DNA from: Polyodon spathula
Lineage: Eukaryota > Chordata > Actinopteri > Acipenseriformes > Polyodontidae
DNA length: 64,000 nucleotides
Assembly: GCF_017654505.1 (NCBI RefSeq)
Contig: NC_054564.1
Span: 6,990,121 to 7,054,120, forward strand
Direction: 5' to 3'
This document shows, in pieces, positions 38,729-50,403 of the stretch. The position numbers and the translations under genes are program-made. How positions within the stretch are numbered: position 1 is the stretch's first letter; every line of letters begins with the position of its first letter. Below the pieces are notes generated by a model that was not told the origin of the DNA, made no database searches, and saw only the letters and a program-made list of their open reading frames with translations.

Positions 38729-39033
38729 GGTAACACTTTATATGAGGTGTCTCTAATTACTGTGTATTTACATAGCAGTTTTAGTACATACATGTGTATT
38801 TACACATAGGTACAATTTTATAATGTAATTCAATGTAATGTGTAATCCTAACCCTAACCTCTCTAAATCTAACCCTACCCCTTTTCTGATACAATTGTCT
38901 ACTTACAAAAAACGTGCAAAATGATTTAAACGTCAAGCACATTGTAACTATGCATAATAACATTGCAACATGTGTAAATCCACATGCATGTACTGCATAC
39001 CAACTAATTAGAGATGCTTAAAGTAATGTCACC
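38729..39033. mobile_element. Telomere-core palindromic MITE, full length
   Basis: 305 bp from GGTAACACTTTATATGAGG to CTTAAAGTAATGTCACC. The core is TAATCCTAACCCTAACC (with a degenerate continuation), then CTTTTCTGATACAATTGTC. Best complete copy in the window. Flanks TACTGCTG and AACTGAAA share only 4 of 8 bases, so the target duplication is unclear. Confidence 0.9.
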
Positions 39034-39661
39034 AACTGAAAGCAAAATATATTGGAAACATACACTATGATGTAAGAATAGTACTGCTCTGGACATCACA
39101 TTTCTGGTGTAGAATAATTAATCTTTAGAAGGGAACATATTGCTGCTTACGTGTTTAAATGCAAATATCTCAATGCAGAAGACAGTAGTTATCTCGTTGT
39201 CACACCATTGGCAAAGTGGGCAATACTTCCATTAACTTATCGTAACTACTGTATATTTGTGTACATATCCCCGCGGAACATTTAATGAAAAATTCAACCA
39301 TTTTAGGCATGAACAAGGTCCATTGAGACAATTCGAGAAGAAAATCGATTTCAGTTCAGCGGCTGTAGATCGTACATTGGGAGGTTGGCTGCCGCTTGTC
39401 AGTGTTTGGTCTCTCTGGCACGTCTTCTGTAAAAGCAATTTATAAGAAACACACAGGGGGCTGGTCTTCTAAACTTTGAAAATGCAAACACTTCAGTTTG
39501 TGTACCAAGCCACTCCAATCCATCTTAATCACCTTGCCCTATATTATCACCTTTCCCTGGCTTTATTGTTACAGGCTGTGGGCTTCTAAGTTACTGCTCA
39601 ATTTTTCATTTCTAATGTGATAACCGTTCATCTCTGTTAGGTCCACTTGCTCTACACCGTG

Positions 39662-39916
39662 CTAGAGCTATGGCCAGTGGTTTTGCTTCATAAAGTCAGA
39701 ATGAAAACTGCTGAATAATGTTATGTTAAAAAAAAAATTGCATTACATACCGCATTGTAGTTTCCCATATACTTAATGAAAAACTGACAACAAATTAAAA
39801 ACGTGACATTTCGAAATCTAACAGGAAATACTGTACTGCTATTATGGCTGCCGGTAAACTTTTGCAGTTTCTTAATTAATGACTCATAATTCTAAACCTT
39901 TGCCCATAACTATAGG
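39662..39916. mobile_element. Mariner-type MITE
   Basis: Starts CTAGAGCTATGGCCAGTGGT and ends TTTGCCCATAACTATAGG; the interior CATTTCGAAATCTAACAGGA matches the copies at 48822 and 35372. Confidence 0.75.
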
Positions 39917-40004
39917 AACCATCTCAAGTGCCACAGAACCACATGGCATTTTGGAGTTTTGCACTGCATTTCTGCAGGGTCATTTTGCAGCTTTTCCTCT
40001 GCTT

Positions 40005-40131
40005 ATACAAAGCATATACCATGATTTGCCATGCTTTTAAACATGCTTTACCTTACCTCTTTGTGATTTACAATGCTTGGCTATACTTTATTACACCACT
40101 ATGCTTTTACTATAGTAAACTTTTATGTGGG
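40005..40131. mobile_element. CCCTTAT-family MITE, left-truncated
   Basis: ACCATGATTTGCCATGCTTT, then ATGCTTTACC, ACTATGCTTTTACTATAG and TAAACTTTTATGTGGG, as in the other copies. Confidence 0.7.
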
Positions 40132-40890
40132 CTACAATACGTTCATTGACATCTCCCACAACCTCTCCTTCATTGAAGTCAAGCAAGATGTCATATGAGG
40201 TCTGTATTAACACAGAAGCACAATACTTTCTCATGAACGCCAGGATACTGGCAGACCCGACTGACCACCTGTCTCATTTAGGCCTTAACACTAGATTTGA
40301 ATCCTCCGCAACACTAGAAACCTTTGACAGCATTTTCAATTCTTAAATGTCATTACCTTGGTTACCTGTCAATGATGTCTTGTTGACACGGTAGCCTTTG
40401 TTGTTAATTTAAAAGTAATTTATTCGGCAGATAAAACTGAAGGGCTTCAAAAGAAAAACAAGAAAGATGTTTTCTTACAGTTTGTAAACTAAAAGACAAT
40501 TTGGTACAGACTCTCCCATCTTAGGTCCCTAAATAAAATGCCAAAACAGATCTCAGCACTCACTGAAGTAGGCCTCAGCCTCAGATATTCCTCGAAGTCT
40601 GAGTCTAGTCTTACAGCTCATACCTCCAGGCGAGTCTTAAACTTCAATCAGATGCTCATAAACAATTTACAAGAAAAAATTTCTGAAAGGGCACTATAAT
40701 TGCAATTAGTGTGCACTGTCACGAGTTCTGTATTTACTGTTGCAATTTTACTTATTATTGAGCGAAATAGTGGGTACTCTGATTTTATTGTGTCACACTA
40801 TGGTAACCAGAATGAATATGTGATTGTATGGTAATATCTGAATAATGAGATGAGCTTTATTCACACTGTATTTACTAAAGGGCGATAATC
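40132..40890. other. Unassigned intergenic sequence
   Basis: Nothing recognised. Confidence 0.5.
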
Positions 40891-41265
40891 ATAGTGTGCA
40901 CCTTACAGTGAGTGATAATTAGTTAGTTTGGAAACCAGGCTTTACCCACAGATAGGCGCACTATGTAACCCTATTTTTCTGTGCTGAAATCTATCTGGCA
41001 CCAAACAAGGTATTATAATTTAAAACCACCTCCTCCACTAGAATTTCGAACTCCTCTGGGCGCAGTTTCAGTTTACGTTGCCTCTGCCTGTCCCGTGCAG
41101 GGGGCTGCGTCTGTTGATCGCTCATATTTGGTTTATCTAAGGCACCTCCACTTTTCACAATAAGCCACTGGTCTGGACTGCTGGGGTTTTTTATATCACG
41201 GTGGTCACAGGTAAGTCTTGACATTATTATGCACATTAAATTATCACTCACAATACATGTAGTGT
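40891..41265. mobile_element. Possible PIF/Harbinger-type remnant bounded by inverted repeats
   Basis: GTGAGTGATAATT at 40908-40921 and its exact reverse complement AATTATCACTCAC at 41239-41251 bracket a segment of about 330 bp. Partial outward extension (GTGTGCAC on both sides) suggests terminal inverted repeats. The Myb/SANT-like frame at 40991-41125 lies inside. The boundaries are inferred. Confidence 0.4.
40991..41125 (-). pseudogene. Remnant of a Myb/SANT-like transposon ORF
   Basis: The - strand frame begins MSDQQTQPPARDRQRQRKLK and continues RPEEFEILVEEVVLNYNTLFGAR to a stop. The pattern of basic residues, then (K/R)xxFxxEExExLVEEV-xxY-xLFG, resembles the start of the Myb/SANT-like domain (Myb_DNA-bind_5 type) in the second ORF of PIF/Harbinger transposons and in the domesticated NAIF1. 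Such proteins bind DNA and help bring the Harbinger transposase into the nucleus. Only about the first helix is present before the stop; the remaining helices are absent or frameshifted, so this is a broken copy. The frame also stays open upstream to 41269, without similarity. An alternative is chance similarity. Confidence 0.42.
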
Positions 41266-42979
41266 GCATGCTATGGTATGTAAATTAGCCAGATAGCGTG
41301 CATGTAGATTAATGCGTTTTCTGTTAGTAAATGGGACAGTAGATTTAGATTTATGGTTCATGCTTGGCTGGCTACTTAATGTGCAGGTTACAGCGTTACA
41401 CGTTGTGTAAGTTATTTTCATATAACTGGAATCCAGACACTATATATACAAAAGTCCCTTGAAATTCTTCAGCAAAGAACTTAAAATGGACAGCCTGTCA
41501 GCTGTGTGCCATCCAGTGTAATCGAATAGATATATTAAAACCTTTGTATCTTTTTTCCATTAACGTTGCAACATAGGTTTACGAAAAAATGAAATAAAAA
41601 AAGGCAGTGTCTCCTTCCAGCAGCTGGTGAAATGAATCACCATTGCTTATATACGTCAGATTATACAGATTATGGTGTGTCCTGGTCCCAGTTATTCATT
41701 GTTTTTGATTCAATCTCCACTCACTCTCTCCTCACTTTTAGGGATGCTGTTAAAAGCAACATGTTTTGATGGCTTTTTTTTTTTTATCCTGATTATATAA
41801 AACAGTTCGAGGGGGTAAATAGGCCATTGTATCCAAATGCTATCAAATATGGGCACCACTACATGCAAATTGTGAATTTCATTCAAACTGTTTTATGGAA
41901 CTGTTGGCGAAATCATCAAAACTTCAACCTCAAGCCTGCCCTGGACTGGAGGGAGCACCCTTTCTCTTAGGGGAGTGAGGGAGGGAGCAGTTCAGTCTCC
42001 ATGCCTCAAGCTTGCCCTTGCCTGGAGGGAGCACCATTATCGAGTTGAAAGTAGAACAAGTTAGTCTTTTCAAAGTTAAATAACAAGGTTCTGACAAAAC
42101 AGAAAAAAAAACAAATCCATGTTTAACTTTGATAAAGTAATATTAAAGTTCCACAAGCACTATTTAAATTAATTCTGTGAAAATCATTCAGAATGTATTT
42201 TAATAACGCAGCACTTTCTGTTTGTATGCTGTCTCAGGAGAGAATATTTATATGTCAAATTTGCAAATAGCTCCATGTGTGAAGAATTCACATTCATATC
42301 TTACATTTCTTTGTTTGCTTCTGGATCATTTAAACATATACCAGAACCCATCACCTTCTTCTGAGTAGATAAAGAAGAACACAGCTCCCCATACCCAGTA
42401 TACATTACAACCCCAATTATAATATTCAGAATTATAAAGAAAGCTATGTTTTAAATCATCTCTTTCAAGCCTTGATGGACTCTATGCTACAGTGGCACAT
42501 GTTTCTCTGCATGGGCTTATCTGTATCAAATCTGTTTAATCAGGTTGATTAATCCTTCCCAATAAACTGCAACACTACCTCAGGGAACTCACACGCTAAT
42601 CTGTTTTGCTATATCACCGCTTATCAGTAAATGATTCTAAAGTGAGACTAACCAGAGGTTCAAGCACTGAATCAATTTCTATGTATACTGTTCATTAATT
42701 TAGACTATGGATAACGTCTGGGCTGGTTCACAAGGTTTATACAGCATGGTAACACAACTCTTTTCATTGGCTCACCTTGTGTATCCCCCAAATCAAGTAG
42801 GGCTCCCTGCGATACACTGCAGGGGGTGGAGGCTTAAATGAATGATACACAAGGCTTTGAAATCAATTGCGTCTTGCAAGGATTAGCGAGATCAGAGCTA
42901 TTCCAAAGCACAGTCTTCAATCCGCAAACACAGCTAAGTATAGGGTTTGTGTGGAGTTGCGTGCAGTGCACAAATCGAT
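41266..42979. other. Unassigned intergenic sequence
   Basis: Nothing recognised. A short imperfect direct repeat (CCTCAAGC-TGCCCT-GCCTGGAGGGAGCACC type) occurs twice at about 41930-42035. Confidence 0.5.
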
Positions 42980-43176
42980 TAATGTGTCAGTCTTTCTGCA
43001 TGATATAACCCTAACCTTAACCCCAACACTTTTCTGATACAATTGTCTACTTACACATTAAGCACATTGTAGCTATGCATAATAACATTGTAACTATGTG
43101 TAAGTACACATGTATTTAATAAGTAACTACAATGTAAATACACAGTAATTAGAGACACTTCATGTAAAGTGTTACC
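42980..43176. mobile_element. Telomere-core MITE, core and right arm
   Basis: TGCATGATATAACCCTAACC, CTTTTCTGATACAATTGTC, then GTAATTAGAGACACTTCATG and TAAAGTGTTACC at the end. The left arm is mostly absent. Directly joined to the duplicated block 43177-43508. Confidence 0.85.
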
Positions 43177-43508
43177 ATTGTCTCTCCCTATACTCTATTG
43201 CTTTTTGACCAGGGTATGAGAGGAAACATTATTAGAGCTGTTAAACATGCAGAAGACATTGCTGCAATGTAGAGATTGCAAGAGAGCCCTGTACAGCTGT
43301 AACACTGCCTTTCATTATTGAAGAGTCCTGGAGTTATGGTATACTGGTGAAGCTAATAAACCAGTGTAATTTCTTCAGTGGGAACCTATTCAATCACTAA
43401 TGAATATGACGCCGTTCCTCAGGGTACAAGCATCGTGATGGAATTGTAAATTAGCCTTCGTCAAACGTGATTTAAAACAGAGGCACGGCATGCCCTGTAT
43501 TAATAATT
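43177..43508. repeat. Duplicated non-coding block, copy 1
   Basis: From ATTGTCTCTCCCTATACTC to CCCTGTATTAATAATT, nearly identical to 60982-61280 in the same orientation. A segment of about 30-33 bp (starting CATTATTAGAGCTG, near 43227) is missing from the other copy. Outside the indel I count five clear substitutions in roughly 295 bp. Both copies begin at the right end of a telomere-core MITE. No coding frame. Confidence 0.93.
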
Positions 43509-43707
43509 GAAAACCATTTTTGACTGAGCTGTTTGTGGACACAGGAGCATAACAAGTATTTATGGCAGGTCAGCTACACTTTTAAGAGGCTTGTCAAAGA
43601 ATGGTACAGCTGCGTTAAAATGAGTATATTTTGACATTCCCCTCCAATACACACTGCTGCTAATCTATTGCTGGCAATATATCCATTAAGACTGGTGGAA
43701 ATAGTAT

Positions 43708-43862
43708 TCAAGGTAAAGCTTAGTAAGATGTGGCAAAGCATATTAAAAAAAAACCATGTCAAGCCATGGCAAACTACGATAAATGCATTGTATAACCATG
43801 GGGAAAGCATGGCTGAAACTACAAACATACAGTGCGAATTTACTGACGTAAAGTCCTGTAGG
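43708..43862. mobile_element. CCCTTAT-family MITE copy, degraded
   Basis: TATTCAAGGTAAAGCTTAG, AAAGCATATTAAAAAAAAAC, ATGCATTGTATAACCATGGG in the family order. Confidence 0.65.
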
Positions 43863-44222
43863 GGTCAGAAGCCATTTTGTTGGGTTTTTTTTTTTTTTGG
43901 TGTATAACAAAGTACAATTTGAGGCAATCTTACTCGACTATCTTTGATGCTGCCAGTGGTTATAATTCAAAGTGCTTGTACATTTTTAGCTACAGTAATT
44001 TACAGATTTTTTTTTTTTTCATTTGAAAATGTACCACCTAGCTCAAAGAATGATGTTCTGTAGCGCTGATAAAAAAAAAAAAAGTAATTGCTAAATCTAT
44101 ACCCCTGCAGTTTTGCTGCATTTTGTAGAAAGATAGAAAGAAATACAGGAGAATGGAATACAATGTTTAAGCTAGTGCTGTATATCCCTTCTCAAATATT
44201 AGAAAAAAAGTATCTGATCAAA

Positions 44223-45041
44223 GGTAACAGGTAAAGGTGAAATGTCTCTAATGACTGTGTATTTATATAGTAGTTATTTAGTAAACACATGTGAACTTGC
44301 ACATGATTACAATGTTATTATGCATGGTTACAATGTAAATGTGTAATTTGTTTTGCATGATATACCCCTATCCCTAATTCTAACCCTAACCCTAACCCTG
44401 ACCATTTTTTGATGCAATTGTGTACTTTGATAGATAGACATACCCCCACCCCTCGTTATATCGCCCCTCGCTATACTGCCGGTTCGAATATATCGAGGTC
44501 CTGGAGTTGGCTCCCCATTTTTCCAGTCTAACTGCGCATGCCTTAGCTGGAATATACATAGACAATTCCACTTAGCATTACTGTTTGTTTTATTTCGTAC
44601 TGCACATCACAAACTAAAATATACAGAACAATTAAAAAGAAAGCATTAATAGCGTACTTTTATCATACACACACGCATTGCACAACAACACAAAGCAAAT
44701 TACGTATCTACTTGCTGAAGCGGTTTTTTTAAGCAATGCGCAAGCAAAAGTCACAGGGCAGTGACGCCCGCTCCCTGGCAGCAAGCCTGCTATGTTGTGA
44801 GTGGATTCTTTCAATGCAGCGTTTGGACATTTGACAAAGGAGAGGAAGATTCATGAAATTAATTGGAGACTTAAGCTGATGAAAAGCAGTTAGCCTGTAT
44901 GAATTAAAACGGTGTGCCGCTTTTTATTTGAAAAATGAGATAAAGCGTGTTGCGTAGAGGATTTGTACTGGACCCTGACGCCCGCCATAAATGGAGTGGG
45001 TGACGCAAAAAGATTGACACATTAAGTACATTGTAAAAATG
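44223..45041. mobile_element. Telomere-core MITE split by an insertion
   Basis: The left part, 44223-44430, runs from GGTAACAGGTAAAGGTG through (CCCTAA)n to GATGCAATTGTGTACTT. The family continues at about 45004-45041 with GCAAAAAGATTGACACATT and AAGTACATTGTA. Between them lies about 575 bp of other sequence. The right end is missing. Confidence 0.75.
44431..45003. mobile_element. Possible Tigger/pogo-like element nested in the MITE
   Basis: Begins with CATACCCCCACCCCTCGTTA, then TATCGCCCCTCGCTATACTG and CGGTTCGAATATATCGAGG, a style typical of Tigger/pogo termini (CCCTCG-TATATCG). A matching inverted end on the right was not found, so the class is tentative. The nesting itself is supported by the split MITE on either side. 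Confidence 0.4.
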
Positions 45042-46723
45042 TACTTCTAATTGTAAAATTAGAAAAACTAAGATAAAAAGCTGGTTTGTAGAAACAGAAT
45101 TAATGTGTGCACACAACGAGGGATGAAATACATTTAAAACAAAAATGTAATAAAATAAAGACAAACAAAAAATGAAGTTGTGATGGTAAAATAAGAAACA
45201 CAAATATCTCTGTGTTTTAAATCTTGATTTCAGAAGGCTTCCCTGACAGAAGAAGGCAGAGCATTCTATAATTTAGGAGCTTTGCAAGGCTCGTTTCCTC
45301 TTATTATCCTCCTCAAAAATCAACCTATTGTATGCAGCTTAAAATGAGTTAGGGTAGCTACAGTATATTCTTATTGATGTTCTAATTATAGCAATTATAA
45401 GCATAAGATATATCATCACATACAGTAGTCCTATCATGGACGACATATCCTCTATTTATCTTTTTATGTCTGTGTATTTAGACATTCATAATTTAGAGAA
45501 GCAAACCTTTCAAATTACTTTTCATTGATGTCAATTCATAGCTTTTGACAGCAAGCTGATGTAACTGGGTATACAGATTTCAAAGTTATTAAAAGTCTTC
45601 GCAGTGGTTTGAAAGGAGGGAAGTGGAGATGAGTAGCTCGGATCATTGGAGTGTAAAGAACATCAAAAGCGAACCCATCTTAAAGTGTCAGCTGCAGAAC
45701 TTAAGATGAATTGAACCTTGATATATCCTATTGCTTATCTTCCTTATAAACAGATCCCTATCCAATATGTAACAGCTGTGTGTGTGGCACAGAAGAAATC
45801 TAATATGTGATTATTAAACTCATAGAAGAAGAGGAGGATACATATGCATACCATTGGAAAAGCAATGGAAAACTGTGAACATGCTGTGCAGAAATACCAT
45901 GGTAAACTTTTCTAAGGGGAGTCAGCTCAAAACACATTGAAAACAAAAAGCCTTTGGATACACATGTCACTGTGACAGCCTAGCTGTGTGAGATGAGAGA
46001 GAGTCCTATTAAGAAAGGCACTCTCATATTAATTAAACATTAATCATGCCGGCTCTATCCTTCTGCGGTAAACAGCATCCAAGTGAACTGCATAAAACAA
46101 GGGTTGCTAATGAACCTCAGGAAAAATTAAAATGACTTCTCTCTGGCATCCCCGATGAGAACAACACAATCTGTGCCTTTAGATGTATTGTCTGTGTCCC
46201 AGACCGACAGGGAGTCTAGATGCTACATCCTTCAGCGGCCCCAAATTAGCTCCCTTGTAGTCAGTGGCTTAAAGCTACAGTGTACCATTTTGGTGATCAA
46301 TTGGACACCCCTTTTCCGCTGGCTCGTCCTAGCCACGGGGCCCCCAGGCCCTCGCGGCGCGGGTGGTTTTCTGCTGGCTATTTGTCAAGCCGAGCGAGAA
46401 CCAAAACGTGAAACTCTGGCATCACAACACATCTGAATCTGGCTCGGAGCCGAGTTGGGACAGGGCTGGGTTAATAACTTCCGTCAAGCATTCTTCTCCT
46501 CTTTGCGTAATTAGCCCGTCGCAGCATTTCAGTAATATGTGAAGAACGAAAACCAAGAAAAATACAACCATAACTCTGGATTTGCCATTCTCGACTCAAA
46601 CACAGCGCCTCTGATATCGCATCCTGTTAACCGTGACATTATCCCTAGTTGGTAGTTCTAGCTTTTTGAAATGAAGTCATACTCCTCTTTAAGTGTAAAG
46701 TGATATTAACGGTCGTTTCTTTG

Positions 46724-46726
<3 letters not shown>
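45042..46726. other. Unassigned intergenic sequence
   Basis: Includes a CCCTTAT-family scrap at 45846-45918 and a possible LINE 3'-UTR scrap at about 45230-45310 (AGGCAGAGCATTCTATAATT). The GC-richer stretch 46140-46560 holds a 93-codon open frame without a known domain. Confidence 0.5.
45846..45918. mobile_element. CCCTTAT-family MITE end fragment
   Basis: ATACCATTGGAAAAGCAATG and AATACCATGGTAAACTTTTC at one end of the family's pattern. Confidence 0.55.

Positions 46727-46806
<80 letters not shown>
46727..46806. repeat. (TG)n(TA)n microsatellite
   Basis: About 54 bp TG followed by about 26 bp TA. Confidence 0.97.
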
Positions 46807-47081
46807 ATAATAATGATAAGGAATGATAAGGACAAGTATTATTGAAACTATATCCAATTATAATCCAATTATTAAACAATGCTCATTCCATTATCGCATA
46901 GTAATATAACAACAAGCAATTAAAGCAAACACATTCTTAGCATTAGTCACCTAGCTTATGGTGACAGCAATAGATTGATCAAGTCCTCCTGTACACCAGA
47001 CATTCTTTCTCAAGGTTAGAAGTTTCATTCTCTGGTGCAGAATTCCCCAAGTAGTGCACCGATCTCGTTTCTGGTACACCT

Positions 47082-47187
47082 TGCAACAATGCATAATAAC
47101 ATGTTAATTATGTGTAAGTACACCTGTATTTACTATGTAATTACTATGTAATACACAGTAATAAGAGACTTAATGTTAAGTGTTACC
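47082..47187. mobile_element. Telomere-core MITE, right-end fragment
   Basis: CAATGCATAATAACATG, TTATGTGTAAGTACACCTG, ATACACAGTAATAAGAGAC, end TTAAGTGTTACC. The core is missing. Confidence 0.82.
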
Positions 47188-48821
47188 CATCACACTGTAA
47201 GCTATTACTTCTTCCAGGCTCACCTAGCCTCTAGCACAGCCATTTATTCTTGCTCTCTTCTGCTCTCTGTCACATTAATATGCTGAATCTTCAAAACATG
47301 CTGCGCTTCCCCAGTGTGTGTGTGGGGGGGGGGGTGCCCTGCACAGATTAATGTCCCTTTTCCAGCCAAACACGCTGTTGCCTGCATGCGCTGATCAAAG
47401 CTGCTCCCTTCAAGCTCTCGTTAATCAGTGCTGCTGATCCATCTTTACCACATAAGTGCTCTGGAACTCGTCCCATATGCTTGGTGCCGGTGCTACAGCT
47501 GCCCCAGACTCAGGAGCGATAGCGTGGCGCTAATGAGAATCCATGTGTCTAGCAAATGCTTTGTGTCACAGCTGCAACCTGACTCAGTTTATCTTGTGTG
47601 CTGCCCCGTTGTTAAATTGAAACACCTCTCGGGATGCATGAATGAAATACTGGTACAGGGATATTTCATTATTGATTGATTGCTTTATTTATTTATTAGG
47701 TTTTGCATAAGCCGTCTCGTTTCTTATTTACCACCGCTAAAAGAAATCTATAATGGAACCCAATCACATGTCTTGTTAACACATATAGCAAAGATATCAT
47801 ATATATGTCCCAAAAATAAATCACATAAAAATTGAAAGCAAGCCCCCATAAATTTTCTAGCCAAAATAGTATTATTGTAGCACCTTTTTCACTACTCCCT
47901 CAATCATTGAGTACTACCCTGACAGAGGGAAGCCGTGCAGAGGTTCCCTTATCACTTCAATGGAGAGTAATGGTGTGGACTCTTATGCCAGTGCACCAGC
48001 ATGGAAGAGAGATGCTTTACACAGTGTCGTACTTTCAGATATATTACAAAGCGAAGGAAACGTGGCCATGCAGCCATTGCCAGCAAATATAAAGCAATTA
48101 ACGAAGTGTCTACTTGTAATCCTCTCTGTTACACAGTAAATAACAGCAACTGTTAATAGTCATTAGGTTAAAGTTAGGATTAGGGTAACATGGTTTGTGA
48201 AAAAGCCTGGTTTTAGACAAAGGCAGGGAAATTCATGTTATAATCATCAATAAGACATTCTATCATTTGTAAAGTTTTAGTTTTTATTTTAATGGTGCGC
48301 GTAACCCAGTTTATAATTCCTACTGCAACTGTGGCAATGTTACTGGATTGCAAAGAACAGTGCAGCGACAAGAAGAACACGACTTCCTTTCAATAGAAAA
48401 CAAAGGAAAACATTCAACATTTAATAAAAAGCCAATGACAACAGTTAAATCTCATTCTGCGTTTTCTTTTCGTATCCCACTCTGGAGCAACACGCTTTGT
48501 CTGTAAAGATTAATATGTGAATGTCAGCTTGACAGCAATGGCAAGATCTCTTTTCAAAATTGTAATAATTAAATGCACAAGAGAGACAACGTGCCTCCTC
48601 ATGAGTTGCAACACTGAACGAGATGTCATTTTTTTGCAGGGGGTTTGCAATAGTTTCTGCAGTCGCTAATACAGCAGACTCTAGCAAATGTGAAGCACTT
48701 GGGATTATAACCCTGTCCAGATTGTTGATTTGTTCCAAACAGTGATCTGTCCCTTGTTAAAAATGCCTAGTCCTTTTGTGGTACAATCCTCATTCAAAAC
48801 ATGGATGCACTGTCTGTCTCT
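47188..48821. other. Unassigned intergenic sequence
   Basis: No gene or clear repeat, apart from a G-run near 47323 and weak telomere-like bits near 48165-48190. Confidence 0.5.
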
Positions 48822-49109
48822 CTAGAGCTATGGCCAAATATTTTGCATCACCCTATACAATTGACTAATTATGCTTCATAATGTCAAATGAAACCTGCAG
48901 AATAATATTACCTTAACATTTTGAATTACACACCGCTTTGTAAAAAAGTGACAAACATTGAAAGATTTGACATTTCAAAATCGAACAGCACTACAAAGCG
49001 GTGTGTAATTCAATATGCTAACATAACATTTTTCAGTAGGTTTCATTCGACTTTATGCAGCACAATTAATTAATTCTAGAGGGTGATGCAAAATTTTTGG
49101 CCACAGCTG
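48822..49109. mobile_element. Long-palindrome mariner-type MITE
   Basis: Left end CTAGAGCTATGGCCAAATAT, then TTTGCATCACCCT; right end reversed CAGCTGTGGCCAAAAATTTT, then GCATCACCCT. The arms remain complementary far inward (AATTACACACCGCTTTGTA against ACAAAGCGGTGTGTAATT). TA dinucleotides lie next to both ends. Best-preserved copy of the family. Confidence 0.85.
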
Positions 49110-50202
49110 CCCACTAGGAGTGTAGAGGAATCCAGAAGGGATTTTTCATATTTTCCAGTAAAGGAAGGCAGATTGGCATAAGGAGAAGTGGCGAGCATCT
49201 GGAATCCACACAGTGTTCCTGTGGTCAGCAGTTTTATGTTCTTGTATCTGGGTCTCACCTTGGGCAGAGCAGCTGCTTGTAGTCAGTTAATCATCCTCGT
49301 TCCAGATCAAGGTCTGGCAAACGAGATTGTAAGTGAAGGAACGTGCGCCTCTAGCGACCTCAGATTAATCTCAAATGAAAAGCCGCTGTCCTGCCACAGA
49401 GCTGCAGGGCGCAAGCTTTCAATCACATTGACATCATATTTACCAGCAGGAAATGGAATTACAGATTGGTTGTTGTTTTTTTTTTCTGTCAATGTAAAAA
49501 AAAAAATGCCTGTGCTTCACTAAATTAAAAAGTTAAAATTAAATGTATTTGCATAATGGAAAGTGAACACTGCTAGTCTCTTATTAAAGCATGTTACTAC
49601 TGTTAAACTATAAACAGTGTACTAAATCCCTATGTATGTTCTAATGTATTCTGTGGTATACCGTAGCACTGTGCTTCCAAGATTTAAAAAAAAGCTATAG
49701 TACAATCTTCAATTGAAAGGACCCTTATATAAGTTTATTATGGCAAATTATTCCCATGGTTATACTATGCATTTACCATAGCTTAGTTTGTTATGTTTTT
49801 CATATACTCTCTGGGCTTAACAATGATTATCCATGTGCTTAAAGAGTGAACTTGTATAATCCAATCAACACACTAAAATAACACACAGCAAGCTCAGATG
49901 GTTATCAGTTTTGATCTATAAAGGTTTACCACTGTATTTTTGGATGGTGAATGTGTTTTCAATGTGGTTTCTTGTCTTTATATGAGCAGAATAGTGTACG
50001 GCATTTTGGAAACGACAAAAGGCCATCTGCGATAGAAATTCTGCTGTGCAGAAGCACATATCAAAGACCCAATCCCTGACACTAGCAGAATACTGAATAA
50101 CAAATCGAATGTGCTTCTTAAAACTTCAAAAAATTCTTCCATTTGATCCAGGCTATGGATTGTCTAAATTATTAATTGCGTTGATGTTAGAGTTCATGCA
50201 CT
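49110..50202. other. Unassigned intergenic sequence
   Basis: Contains a CCCTTAT-family fragment at 49722-49812 (ACCCTTATATAAGTTTATTA, CCATGGTTATACTATGCATT); otherwise nothing recognised. Confidence 0.5.
49722..49812. mobile_element. CCCTTAT-family MITE fragment
   Basis: Starts ACCCTTATATAAGTTTATTA and continues with CCATGGTTATACTATGCATT, the end and next motif of the family. Confidence 0.65.
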
Positions 50203-50255
50203 TACCTATATATATATAATATATATATATATATATACTCAATATATATATATAT

Positions 50256-50297
<42 letters not shown>

Positions 50298-50309
50298 GAG
50301 ACAGAGGAG

Positions 50310-50396
<87 letters not shown>
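50203..50396. repeat. (TA)n(GA)n compound microsatellite
   Basis: Interrupted TA tract (to about 50287) followed by about 108 bp of GA with few interruptions. Confidence 0.96.

Positions 50397-50399
<3 letters not shown>

Positions 50400-50403
<4 letters not shown>

Noticed and set aside
46155..46436. 93-codon frame as a gene
   Set aside because: No domain, signal sequence or splice partner. Retained only as a compositional island.
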